From contig NZ_SMAL01000004.1 in the NCBI RefSeq assembly GCF_004342165.1, forward strand, positions 172,682 to 236,681: DNA of 64,000 nucleotides, read 5' to 3'. The position numbers and the translations under genes are program-made. The notes under the pieces were generated by a model. It searched no databases. It was given only the letters and a program-made list of their open reading frames with translations, and was not told the DNA's origin. How positions within the stretch are numbered: the stretch's first letter is position 1; every line of letters starts with the position of its first letter. This document shows positions 28,052 to 37,100 of this stretch, piece after piece. Source of the DNA: Natranaerovirga pectinivora. GTDB taxonomy: Bacteria > Bacillota > Clostridia > Lachnospirales > DSM-24629.

Positions 28052-28313
28052 AACTTGACAATTCCTCCTTAAGTTCATTATAAACTTCTGCTGGAATACT
28101 TGTTTTAAATGATCTGTCCAGGCCTTTATTTTTAATAGCTAAGTTCAAGCAATCTGCACTATGGCAAATATATGCGCCTCTTCCGTTTTTCTTACCTGTG
28201 GTATCAATGACAAAGGTTTCTTCAGGTGTTTTCACTACCCGAATTAGCTCCCTTTTGTCTTTCATTGAATTACAACCCGTACATTTTCTTAAAGGTGTTT
28301 TTCTTTTAATCAC
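28041..28313 (-). CDS. rnpM: YlxR family protein (RnpM)
   Basis: A 90-residue basic protein with the family's PLRKCTGCNSMKDKRELIRVV and GRGAYICHSADCL, including four conserved cysteines. Recent work on the Bacillus protein names it RnpM, a modulator of RNase P. AAAGGAG marks the GTG at 28313, three codons inside the open frame that begins at 28322. It lies between nusA and ylxQ. Confidence 0.93.
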   Translation of the reverse strand: MIKRKTPLRKCTGCNSMKDKRELIRVVKTPEETFVIDTTGKKNGRGAYICHSADCLNLAIKNKGLDRSFKTSIPAEVYNELKEELSSFEK

Positions 28314-28340
28314 TATTATCACTCCTTTAAGTTGAAGTCA

Positions 28341-29405
28341 TTATTCTTCATCATCTTCTATAAAATTAATTTCATTAGCTTGTGATTCACTTTTAATATC
28401 AATCTTAAAGCCAGTTAATCTAGCCGCTAATCTTGCATTTTGACCTTGTTTTCCAATAGCAAGAGACAATTGGTAATCTGGGACAACAACTTTTGCTGTT
28501 TTTTCTTCTTCATTCACTCTTACTTTAACCACTTTAGCTGGACTTAAAGCATTTTCAATGTATGTAATTGGATTTTCACTCCAATTTACAATATCAATCT
28601 TTTCGCCTCTTAATTCTGTAACAATTACATTAACCCTTGCCCCATTTTGACCTACACAAGCGCCTACTGAGTCTACATCAGAATCGTTAGAATGTACGGC
28701 TATTTTTGTTCTAGAACCTGCTTCTCTAGATATGCTTTTGATTTCAACAATACCGTCATGGATTTCAGGCACTTCTTGCTCGAAAAGACGTTTTACTAAC
28801 TCTGGATGTGTTCTTGACACAAGAATCTTAGGTCCTTTTGTTGTGTCTTTAACTTCAAGGATATATACTTTAAATCTTTCATTGTTATCGTAATATTCTC
28901 CAGGAACCTGTTCCGTTTCTGCCATTGTAGCATCTACTTTCCCAAGATTAATAATGACATTTCTACCAACATATCTTTGAACAATACCAGTAATTATATC
29001 TTTTTCTTTTCCTACGTATTGATTGAATAATACTTTTCTTTCTTCTTCTCTAATTTTTTGCACAACTACTTGCTTTGCTTTTTGTGCAGCAATTCTACCG
29101 AAGTTTTTAGGCGTGATTTCAATTTGAACCACATCACCATATCCGTATCTTTGGTTAATTCTTTTTGCTTCTTCTAAATTCACTTCTACTTGTGCGTCCT
29201 CAACTTCTTCAACTACAGTTTTTTCTGCATAAACTGAAATATCCCCATGTTCTCTATCAATTTCCACTTTAATATTATGTGCTGAACCATAATGATTTTT
29301 ACATGCCGTTACCAAAGAAGTTTCAATTGCTTCAATTAATACATCTTTGCAAATCCCTTTGTCTTTTTCAATTTGATCTAATGCTTCAATAAACTCAGCA
29401 TTCAT
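28341..29405 (-). CDS. nusA: Transcription termination/antitermination protein NusA
   Basis: NusA binds RNA polymerase and nascent RNA and modulates pausing and termination. The N-terminal polymerase-binding domain is followed by S1 (IITGIVQRYVGRNVIINLG, about residue 135) and two KH domains (VGACVGQNGARVNVIVTELRGEKID near 245, and LAIGKQGQNARLAARLTGFKI near 325). At 354 residues it is the short Firmicutes form without acidic repeats. It lies 41 bases after rimP. Confidence 0.97.
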   Translation of the reverse strand: MNAEFIEALDQIEKDKGICKDVLIEAIETSLVTACKNHYGSAHNIKVEIDREHGDISVYAEKTVVEEVEDAQVEVNLEEAKRINQRYGYGDVVQIEITPKNFGRIAAQKAKQVVVQKIREEERKVLFNQYVGKEKDIITGIVQRYVGRNVIINLGKVDATMAETEQVPGEYYDNNERFKVYILEVKDTTKGPKILVSRTHPELVKRLFEQEVPEIHDGIVEIKSISREAGSRTKIAVHSNDSDVDSVGACVGQNGARVNVIVTELRGEKIDIVNWSENPITYIENALSPAKVVKVRVNEEEKTAKVVVPDYQLSLAIGKQGQNARLAARLTGFKIDIKSESQANEINFIEDDEE

Positions 29406-29446
29406 TTTAAAAATCCTCCTCTTATATTTACAAAAAACTTTTTGTT

Positions 29447-29914
29447 TTAAAATACAATTGCTAAACGTATTAAAGCAATATCAGAACGGTTAAATTCGAC
29501 TAATTCATTATTATCTAATTCAACTTTAATAGTATCTTTATCATATTCTCTTAATATGCCAATAAATTCTTTTTGTTTGTCTACAGCTTTATATAATTTT
29601 AACTCGATTAATTTATCAATACTTCTTTGGAAGTCTTTTTCTTTTTTTAGTGGTCTATCTAACCCTGGAGAACTTACTTCTAAAATATATTGAACAGGAA
29701 TGAATTCTTTTTCATCTAGTTTTGCTTCAAGAGCTCTACTTACAAGTTCGCAATCGTCAATAGTAATGCCTCCTTCTTTATCAATAAATGCTCTTAAATA
29801 CCAATTAGAGCCTTCTTTTACGTACTCTACATCTACTAATTCAAAGTTGTTCGCCTCTATTATAGGTTCTAATAGTCCTGTTGTTTTTTCTTCAATATTA
29901 TCCTTTACTGACAT
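29447..29914 (-). CDS. rimP: Ribosome maturation factor RimP
   Basis: RimP acts in 30S assembly. The sequence has the family's LVDVEYVKEGSNWYLRAFID and the signature YILEVSSPGLDRPLKKEKDF near residue 85. The 155 residues are standard. It is the first gene of the rimP-nusA-...-ribF operon, with a promoter at 30025-30053 and a leader hairpin at 29972-29993. Confidence 0.97.
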   Translation of the reverse strand: MSVKDNIEEKTTGLLEPIIEANNFELVDVEYVKEGSNWYLRAFIDKEGGITIDDCELVSRALEAKLDEKEFIPVQYILEVSSPGLDRPLKKEKDFQRSIDKLIELKLYKAVDKQKEFIGILREYDKDTIKVELDNNELVEFNRSDIALIRLAIVF

Positions 29915-29971
29915 GCTAACTTCACCCTTTCATCAAACAGTAAAACCAAAATAAATCCCTAGCATATAAGA

Positions 29972-29993
29972 AGAGTGGACTTATGCCCACTCT
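29972..29993 (-). promoter_or_regulatory. rimP leader hairpin
   Basis: In the leader RNA AGAGTGG pairs with CCACTCT over an eight-base loop and is followed by a CUUCUU tract, about 60 bases before the rimP ATG. GAGAGTGGG-type hairpins upstream of rimP are known in Firmicutes as the rimP leader, thought to act as attenuator. It could also terminate transcription entering from the SDR gene upstream. Confidence 0.55.
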
Positions 29994-30024
29994 CATTTAG
30001 TATACCCTATTTATTGTCTTTATC

Positions 30025-30053
30025 ATTATAGCATTATACTACCATTAATGCAA
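30025..30053 (-). promoter_or_regulatory. rimP-nusA-infB operon promoter
   Basis: On the minus strand TTGCAT (30048-30053) is 17 bases from a perfect TATAAT (30025-30030). The leader would be about 105 bases long and includes the hairpin at 29972-29993. Confidence 0.75.
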
Positions 30054-30102
30054 GTTTTATAATCCATTTTATACTATATATACCAATTTGTATACTATTA
30101 TT

Positions 30103-30849
30103 TTACACATAAATCATTTTTTTAGTCATTCCACCATCAATAATAAAATTTTCTCCTGTAATAAATCCACCTTTTTCAATTAAAAACAAAACCATTTCAC
30201 CAATATCAAAAGGATTTCCTACTCTTCCAACAGGATGTTGACTATGATCTTCTTTGCTTAATTCTACTTGATTCATATTAATAGATTTTTTCTTATAAGA
30301 TGTTACATCAATCCAACCTGGACTAATGCAATTTACTCTTATAGCCGGACCTAAACTGACTGCTAAAGCATGGGTTAATGCAACAATCCCACCTTTTGAA
30401 GCAGAATAAGCTTCCGTATTTGCTTCAGACATAAAAGCTCTAGTAGAAGCAATGTTTATAATAGATCCTTTTGAATCTCTTAATTCTTTTTCTAATAACT
30501 TAGACATTAAAAACACACTTGTTAAATTTGTTCCAATTACTTTATTCCATTCTTCTAGTGTTAGTTGAGATATGGGTTTATTTATTGAAATACCTGCATT
30601 ATTAATTAAAGCTATAATATTCATTTCCTGTATTTTTAGCTCATTAATTGTTTTTGTTAATGCCGTCTCATCTATAATATCGCAGACAACACCTTTAATA
30701 CTCATATTGTTTTTTTCATCGTTAAGTTGACTAACTGCTTCAAAATCATTATCTAAAGAAATAACATTGTAATTGTTTTTTGCTAGAAGTAAGGATACTG
30801 CTTTTCCTATACCTTGGGCCCCACCTGTAATAATAACTGTACTTTTCAT
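30103..30849 (-). CDS. Short-chain dehydrogenase/reductase, unknown substrate
   Basis: A classical SDR of 248 residues. It has the cofactor motif TGGAQGIGKA near residue 9, NNAGIS near 88, the catalytic Ser in IINIASTRA, and YSASKGG (Tyr and Lys of YxxxK) near 150, followed by VNCISPGWIDV and a C-terminal FIIDGG. The FabG-like architecture does not define a substrate. It belongs to the accessory interval between polC and rimP, 23 bases behind the hypothetical gene at 30873, and probably forms a two-gene unit with it. Confidence 0.9.
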   Translation of the reverse strand: MKSTVIITGGAQGIGKAVSLLLAKNNYNVISLDNDFEAVSQLNDEKNNMSIKGVVCDIIDETALTKTINELKIQEMNIIALINNAGISINKPISQLTLEEWNKVIGTNLTSVFLMSKLLEKELRDSKGSIINIASTRAFMSEANTEAYSASKGGIVALTHALAVSLGPAIRVNCISPGWIDVTSYKKKSINMNQVELSKEDHSQHPVGRVGNPFDIGEMVLFLIEKGGFITGENFIIDGGMTKKMIYV

Positions 30850-30872
30850 ATTTTCCTCCAGTGCTTTATCTT

Positions 30873-31286
30873 CTATAAAATTCTTATTGTATTTATTATA
30901 CTAAATATATGATTTACATCAATCCAAATAATTAGATAATTGTATAGTATATTGTTCTTTTCTACAGGTTCTTCATACTTAATAATAACTGAACCTTGGT
31001 ATAATTTTTCACCATTATTTTTTTTGTGTTTTTGAGGAAGAATTAGTCTTGCATTATGATTATCAATCTTTATGGGTATTACCTGTGGATTTTTGCCATA
31101 TGGTTCTAAGGTATGAAACGCATCTGAAATAGCCACCTCATGAAGGTTGTTATCAGAACGTATTAAAGATACCTGAACAAAACCATCTTCACCTACAAAT
31201 CTGTTTTCACTTGTTTCTATCCAGTTTTTTGGATATCTAAGCATCACATTGTAAGATTCATTGTAATACACATTATCTAAATTCAT
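30873..31286 (-). CDS. Hypothetical protein with YPKNW motif
   Basis: A 137-residue protein I cannot assign. It begins MNLDNVYYNESYNVMLRYPKNW and continues with short alternating strands, ending LIIWIDVNHIFSIINTIRIL; the YPKNW near its N-terminus is seen in many PsbP/TolB-like small beta domains of Firmicutes, but the match is generic. There is no signal peptide. The frame is open to 31334, yet AAAGGG six bases before the ATG at 31286 supports the shorter form. It is divergent from the GH18-SLH gene. Confidence 0.7.
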   Translation of the reverse strand: MNLDNVYYNESYNVMLRYPKNWIETSENRFVGEDGFVQVSLIRSDNNLHEVAISDAFHTLEPYGKNPQVIPIKIDNHNARLILPQKHKKNNGEKLYQGSVIIKYEEPVEKNNILYNYLIIWIDVNHIFSIINTIRIL

Positions 31287-31398
31287 AAAAATCCCTTTTT
31301 TATTAATATATGTAAAATGACAGATAAATACCAACTAAATTACACATACTTATAAAATAATATTATATTTATATACTTAGATGAAAGGTGATTCAAAT

Positions 31399-33207
31399 AT
31401 GGTTCTGCATAATTATTCTTTTAAGGCAACGAATAATCAAATTCAGTTAATACTTGAATTAGATAATAGCCTTTATGAGTTTGCAAATGAATTTAACAAG
31501 TTAAAACCTGATAAAGAAAGCATTCAAGTTTTAATTAAAAAAATCAATAAATTGTATCCTAATATTAAATTTACAGCCATTAATATTATGATTGGTTCTT
31601 TATTGGTAGCTTCTATTCCCATTTATAGTCAACAAGCCCAAAGTACAAATCTCCCTATTGTGAATGAAGTGAAACAAGAAACAAATCGTTTTAATATGAC
31701 CTATTTATACTTTGGTAGTATGACAACTCAATATAATTCAGTAACTAAGGCAAAAGATACTTTACAGGTCATCTCACCTAGTTATTTTGATATTGACAAA
31801 AATGGCAAACTGATGCTTAATCATAATCAATTGAATACAAATTTTATTAATGCCATGAAGGCCCACAATATTCGAGTTGTTCCATTTTTAAGCAATCATT
31901 TTGATCGTGTCGCTGGCCAACTGGCATTGCAAGATTATATAGGACTAGCCAATGAATTGGCCTATTATATAGAGTTTTATAATCTTGATGGTATTAATGT
32001 GGACATAGAAAACATTAATCATACTGAAAAAAATCAGTTTACTAATTTTATTAAATATTTAAGAGAGATTGTACCAGAACATAAAGAAGTTTCTGTAGCC
32101 GTCCCTGCTAATCCTAAAGGATGGACCCTTGGGTGGCACGGCGCTTATGATTATACTGCCCTTGCTGAGTATGCAGATTATTTAATGATTATGGCCTACG
32201 ATGAACATTATTTTAGTTCTAAGCCTGGGCCAGTGGCAAGTTATTCTTTTGTTGAAGACTCTATAAAGTATGCATTAAAGTATGCACCTAAAGAAAAGAT
32301 TGTATTAGGTCTTCCGTTTTACGGAAGATATTGGCTAAATGGCGGTGCTACTGGTGGTCATGGCCTTCATTTAACACAGGTAGAAAGATTAAAGGACTTG
32401 TATCCTCATAAAGTTTATTATGATCATCACTTTAAGTCTCCTATGGTAGAAATCACCGTTAGGCAAACTGATCCTGTTACAAACATCCATGGCAGACCCC
32501 TAGCACCTGGCACATACACCATATGGTACGAAAATGATGATTCTATTAAAAGCAAATTATCCTTAGTACAAAAATATGACCTTAAGGGGACCGGCAGTTG
32601 GAGTTTAGGACAAGAAAATAACCATATCTGGAGTTTTTATAATTTATGGTTAAATGGCACATATTTTTCTGATATAGATACCACTTGGGCAAAAGACGCT
32701 ATTTTAGAGATTGCAAATAGAAACTGGATGGTTGGTCTTGGAGAAACAAGGTTCGAGCCTAAGTCTAATCTAACTAGAGGGCAGGCTGCAACATTACTAA
32801 CCAATATACTCAACCTACAAGTTGAAAAAAATCTAAATTCTAACTTTAACGATATCAATAACCATTGGGCAAAAGATTATATTAACACTGTATCTAAACA
32901 TAATATAATGATTGGCTATGATAATGGCAATTTCAATCCAGACCAAGTGTTAACAAGAGAAGAAATGTCTATGTTACTCTTCAGAATACTAAGTTTAGAT
33001 GATAATACGGTCTCAAATGCTGTTTTTTCAGATGTAGAAAATACTAGATGGTCTTTTGACGCCATACAAAGATTAGCCTCTAGTGGTGTTGTTCAAGGCT
33101 ATGGAGATAATACCTTTAGACCTGCCCAACCTATAAAAAGAGATGAAATGGCTTCACTTTTATTTAGAATCTCTGATGAAATAGAGCAATTGTCTTTAAG
33201 TGATTAA
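31399..33207 (+). CDS. Cell-surface glycoside hydrolase family 18 with three SLH domains
   Basis: A 602-residue protein. After a 55-residue N-terminal segment comes one hydrophobic stretch (about 58-76), probably a signal/anchor, then a GH18 domain (about 98-415). The catalytic motif is DGINVDIEN near residue 200, the form found in spore-cortex and peptidoglycan N-acetylglucosaminidases (YaaH/SleL/YdhD), so peptidoglycan rather than chitin is the likely target. Three SLH domains (about 424-468, 483-528, 543-590) should bind it to the secondary cell-wall polymer. AAAGGTGA seven bases upstream marks the ATG at 31399 over the one at 31381. It is one of only two plus-strand genes in the window. 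Confidence 0.92.
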   Translation: MVLHNYSFKATNNQIQLILELDNSLYEFANEFNKLKPDKESIQVLIKKINKLYPNIKFTAINIMIGSLLVASIPIYSQQAQSTNLPIVNEVKQETNRFNMTYLYFGSMTTQYNSVTKAKDTLQVISPSYFDIDKNGKLMLNHNQLNTNFINAMKAHNIRVVPFLSNHFDRVAGQLALQDYIGLANELAYYIEFYNLDGINVDIENINHTEKNQFTNFIKYLREIVPEHKEVSVAVPANPKGWTLGWHGAYDYTALAEYADYLMIMAYDEHYFSSKPGPVASYSFVEDSIKYALKYAPKEKIVLGLPFYGRYWLNGGATGGHGLHLTQVERLKDLYPHKVYYDHHFKSPMVEITVRQTDPVTNIHGRPLAPGTYTIWYENDDSIKSKLSLVQKYDLKGTGSWSLGQENNHIWSFYNLWLNGTYFSDIDTTWAKDAILEIANRNWMVGLGETRFEPKSNLTRGQAATLLTNILNLQVEKNLNSNFNDINNHWAKDYINTVSKHNIMIGYDNGNFNPDQVLTREEMSMLLFRILSLDDNTVSNAVFSDVENTRWSFDAIQRLASSGVVQGYGDNTFRPAQPIKRDEMASLLFRISDEIEQLSLSD

Positions 33208-33222
33208 GTAATCATAACAACG

Positions 33223-33256
33223 AAACCTTCCCTTACTTTAAAAGTAGGGAAGGTTT
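33223..33256. terminator. Bidirectional terminator between GH18-SLH and thioesterase genes
   Basis: AAACCTTCCC...TTACTTT pairs with AAAGTAGGGAAGGTTT (33223-33239 with 33241-33256), ending in TTTTATTTATT on the plus strand, between two convergent genes. Confidence 0.85.
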
Positions 33257-33259
33257 TAT

Positions 33260-33679
33260 TTATTCTTTTTCTACAGCATCTTCTAATAACTTAAATAACT
33301 CTGGGAATTCTTTTTTTACATTAACTGGTTTAAATTCTTTAGTAACAAGTGCATGGATTGTTTCTCCAATATTAATAGCTTTTTCTCCATCATTTCTATA
33401 TATACTGTATTCAAATACTATTTTGATGCCTTTAAAACTTTTTAAAGAAGTTTTGATGATTAATTCATCTTCATATAATGCTGGCTCTATGTATTTGCTT
33501 TTTAACTCTAACAAAGGAAAGAGTAAACCCATTTTTTCAATATCCGTATAAGTCATCCCTAATTTTTTTATTAAATCTGTTCTGGCAACTTCATACCATA
33601 TAGGATAATTAGAATGGTGAACAACACCCATTTGATCTGTTTCTGCATATCTTACAATAACTTTGCTTTCTGAAATCAT
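33260..33679 (-). CDS. Acyl-CoA thioesterase, YbgC/4-hydroxybenzoyl-CoA thioesterase family
   Basis: A hotdog-fold enzyme of 139 residues. The signature RYAETDQMGVVHHSNYPIWYE near residues 10-30 has the catalytic Asp, and FEYSIYRNDGEKAINIGET follows. Such proteins hydrolyse short acyl-CoAs; the substrate here is unknown. It is on the minus strand, convergent with the GH18-SLH gene and divergent from the Gly/Tyr-rich gene. Confidence 0.88.
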   Translation of the reverse strand: MISESKVIVRYAETDQMGVVHHSNYPIWYEVARTDLIKKLGMTYTDIEKMGLLFPLLELKSKYIEPALYEDELIIKTSLKSFKGIKIVFEYSIYRNDGEKAINIGETIHALVTKEFKPVNVKKEFPELFKLLEDAVEKE

Positions 33680-33863
33680 ATTCTTATCCTTTCTATAAAT
33701 AATTGACTGGTTATCTATCTAAATCTTAATGTGAATCATTACAACTTAATTGTTATTATATTACTTTTTCATAAACCACTTTAAAATTTACTTTATGAAG
33801 CTTGTCACAATTTTATCTTTTTAGAATATTATATACTATACCAACCAAAAGCGAGGTGATTTA

Positions 33864-34070
33864 ATGTATTACGGTGGATATGGCTGTTATAAACCTTGTA
33901 CAACTTGTCGTACCGGTTATGGAACTGGTTTTGGTGCTGGCTTCGGTGCTGGTTACGGTTTATACTCTCCTTGGGTAGGTTATGGTTATGGCTATGGCTA
34001 CGGTTACGGTACTGGATTTGGTACAGGCTACGGTGCTGGTTACGGCTATGGAACTGGATTATTCTTCTAA
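33864..34070 (+). CDS. Glycine/tyrosine-rich small protein, possible spore or cell-surface structural protein
   Basis: A 68-residue protein made almost only of Gly, Tyr, Thr, Phe and Ala, with runs such as GYGYGYGYGYGTGFG. It begins MYYGGYGCYKPCTTC, with three cysteines in the first 15 residues. A strong GAGGTGA lies six bases before the ATG, and a terminator follows at once, so this is a real gene despite its bias. No family assignment is possible. Gly/Tyr-rich, Cys-containing small proteins occur in spore coats (for example YeeK of Bacillus), which is the basis for the guess. No clear sporulation promoter was found. Confidence 0.75.
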   Translation: MYYGGYGCYKPCTTCRTGYGTGFGAGFGAGYGLYSPWVGYGYGYGYGYGTGFGTGYGAGYGYGTGLFF

Positions 34071-34075
34071 TCCAA

Positions 34076-34107
34076 AAAAGGGACAAGGATTTATCCTTGT
34101 TCCTTTT
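34076..34107. terminator. Bidirectional terminator between Gly/Tyr-rich gene and polC
   Basis: AAAAGGGACAAGGA (34076-34089) pairs with TCCTTGTTCCTTTT (34094-34107) with one G-U, flanked by A and T tracts, between two convergent genes. Confidence 0.85.
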
Positions 34108-34122
34108 ACATAGTAAATCACC

Positions 34123-37100
34123 TTACCCAAACAAAGACAATTGATTAGATTCTGGTAAATCCGATAATATATTATTATCCTTCATTATCTCAATAACGGT
34201 TTTACTTACTTTTGTTCGTTGTCTAAAATCATCTATAGATAAAAAGATACCATCTTCTCTAGCTTTTACAATGTTTTCAGCAGCCTTTTCTCCTAAACCT
34301 TGAATGGCACTAAGGGAAGGCATAATGCCTTCATCAAATATTTGAAAGTGCTTTGATTTTACTTTGTATAAATCTATTGGTACAAACTTTATACCTCTAG
34401 CATACATTTCTTGAACAACTTTCATATCTTTTAATGTGTCTTTTTCCTTTTTAGATAGATCATTACTTCTTCTTTTGTAGTCTTCAATATGACTATCCAA
34501 TCTATCTTTGCCATTACACATTAATTCATAATCAAAATCAGAAGCTCTTATGCTAAAAAATGCTGTATAATATGCTTCTGGATAAAATACTTTAAAATAA
34601 GCAATTCTAAAGGCCATCATTACATATGCAACGGCATGGGCTTTAGGGAACATATATTTAATTTGTTTACAAGACCAAATATACCAGTCAGGCACATGGG
34701 CTTCTAACATAGCTTCTTCCCATTCTGGTTTTAAGCCTTTACCTTTACGAACACTTTCCATAATGGTAAATGATAACTCTTTGTCCATACCTTGGTTAAT
34801 CAAGTATGTCATAATATCATCACGAGTCGAAATAACTTTTGAGATATCTGCCTTACCTTCTTTTATTAATGTTTGTGCATTATTAAGCCATACATCCGTT
34901 CCATGGGATAACCCTGATATGCGGACCAAATCAGAAAAGCTTTGAGGTTTTGTATCTAATAGCATCTGAATAACAAACTCAGTTCCAAACTCAGGAATTC
35001 CCAATGACCCAAGCGTACACCCACCTATATCTTCTGGCTTAATTTTTAAGACTTTAGTACTTTCAAACAAAGACATTACCTCTTTATTATCTAGCTTAAT
35101 GGTGGTTGCATCTAATCCTGTTATATCCTCTAACATCCTTATCATAGTAGGATCGTCGTGACCTAGAATATCTAGTTTTAGAAGATTATGGTCAATAGAG
35201 TGATAATCAAAATGAGTTGTAATGATTTTTGTTTCCATATCATTAGCAGGTCTTTGTACTGGTGTAAAAGAATAAATCTCTTGATCTCTCGGAACAACGA
35301 TTATACCACCTGGATGCTGACCTGTTGTTCTTCTAATACCCGTACATCTGCTAACCAAACGATTGATTTCTGCATTTTTTACTTGTAGTTCTCTTTCATC
35401 GTAATATTTTTTAACAAAGCCATAGGCTGTTTTTTCTGCCAAAGTCCCTATGGTTCCTGCCCTAAAAACATGACCTTCGCCAAATAATACTTCTGTATAC
35501 TGATGAGCCTTACTTTGATATTCTCCTGAGAAATTTAAGTCAATATCTGGCTCTTTATTCCCTTTGAACCCTAAAAAAGTTTCAAATGGTATGTCATGAC
35601 CTTCTTTTACTAAAAGGGTACCGCACTTAGGGCAGTCCTTATCGGGTAAGTCACACCCTGAATTTCCTGAATGTTGTTTTACCTCTTCTGAATCAAAGTC
35701 AGAGAATTTACATTCTGGACAAATATAATGGGCTGCTAACGGATTAACCTCTGTTATTCCTGCCATAGTTGCAGCAAAGGAGGAACCTACCGACCCCCTA
35801 GAACCTACTAGATAGCCATCTTCTAATGATTTCCAAACGAGTTTTTGAGAAATAATATACATCACAGCAAAACCATTAGAGATAATAGAATTCAATTCTC
35901 TCTCTAAACGACTGACAACTGGCTCAGGCAATTCTTCTCCATATAATGACCTTGCCTTTTCATAGCAAATTTTTCTTAGTTCTTCATCAGAACCTTCTAT
36001 AACCGGTGGATACTTATCAGGTAATACTGGTGCAATTTTTTCTATCATACCTGCAACCTTTTTTGTATTATGTATAACCACTTCTTCTGCTTTTTCTTTG
36101 CCTAAAAAACTAAACTCTTCTAACATTTCTTCTGTTGTTCTAAAGTATAGGGGTGCTTGGTCATCTGCATCTGAAAAGCCTTTTGCAGCCATTACAATTC
36201 TTCTATATACTTCATCCTCAGGATCTAAGAAATGGACATCACAAGTTGCCACAACAGGTTTATTAAACTCTTCCCCAAGAGAAACAATTTCTTTTGCTAT
36301 ATCTTTTAATTCATCATAGGAGTTAATATTTATCTTTTCACTTTTCACCATAAATGCGTTGTTACCAATCGGTTGAATTTCAAGATAATCATAAAACTTT
36401 ACAATGCTTATAATTTCTTCTCTTGGACTTTGACGAAGTATGGCTTGATACAATTCTCCTGCTTCACAAGCACTTCCAATTAAAAGACCTTCCCTGTTCT
36501 CCATAAAAACACTCTTTGGTATTCTTGGTCTACGCTTAAAGTAGTCAATATGGGACAAAGAAATTAACTTATAAAGATTTTTTAATCCTGTCCTATTTTG
36601 GGTAAGTATAATCCCATGGTATGTTGGTAGTTTTTTTATATCCTCAGGCGTCATTGTTAGCTCTTCATTTAGCTTATCTAGTGTGAAAATCTCTCTCTCT
36701 TTTAACCTAACTAAAAAATTTAGAAAAATCTCTGCAGTTGCTTTTGCATCATCTACAGCTCTATGATGGTTGTCTAGTTTAATATTTAATTCTTTAGCAA
36801 TGGTATTTAACTTATATCGATTCAATTTAGGGAGTAACATTCTTGCCATCATTACTGTATCAAGAACTGTTACATCTAAGTTGTAATTTAATTCTGATGC
36901 AAAATAGTTGATAAAACTCATATCAAAATCTGCATTATGAGCCACAACAACACTATCACCTATAAAGTCAATAAACCCAGGTAATACCTCCTCAATTTTA
37001 GGAGCATCTTGTACCATAAAATCAGAAATTCCCGTTAATTTTTCTATTTCAGGAGGAATAGGTTGTTCTGGATTTACAAAAGAGCTATAATAATCAACAA

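Noticed and set aside
33780..33863. Sporulation promoter for the Gly/Tyr-rich gene
   Set aside because: I tested the region for sigma-E, sigma-G and sigma-K patterns; only partial matches were found, none with the right spacing.
33829..34086. Minus-strand frame rich in Asn/His/Arg opposite the Gly/Tyr-rich gene
   Set aside because: It is the antisense of the repeat and spans the terminator; no ribosome binding site.
33896..34144. Overlapping plus-strand frame rich in Trp and Leu in the Gly/Tyr-rich gene
   Set aside because: It is a shadow of the GGT/TAT codon repeats in another frame and has no ribosome site.
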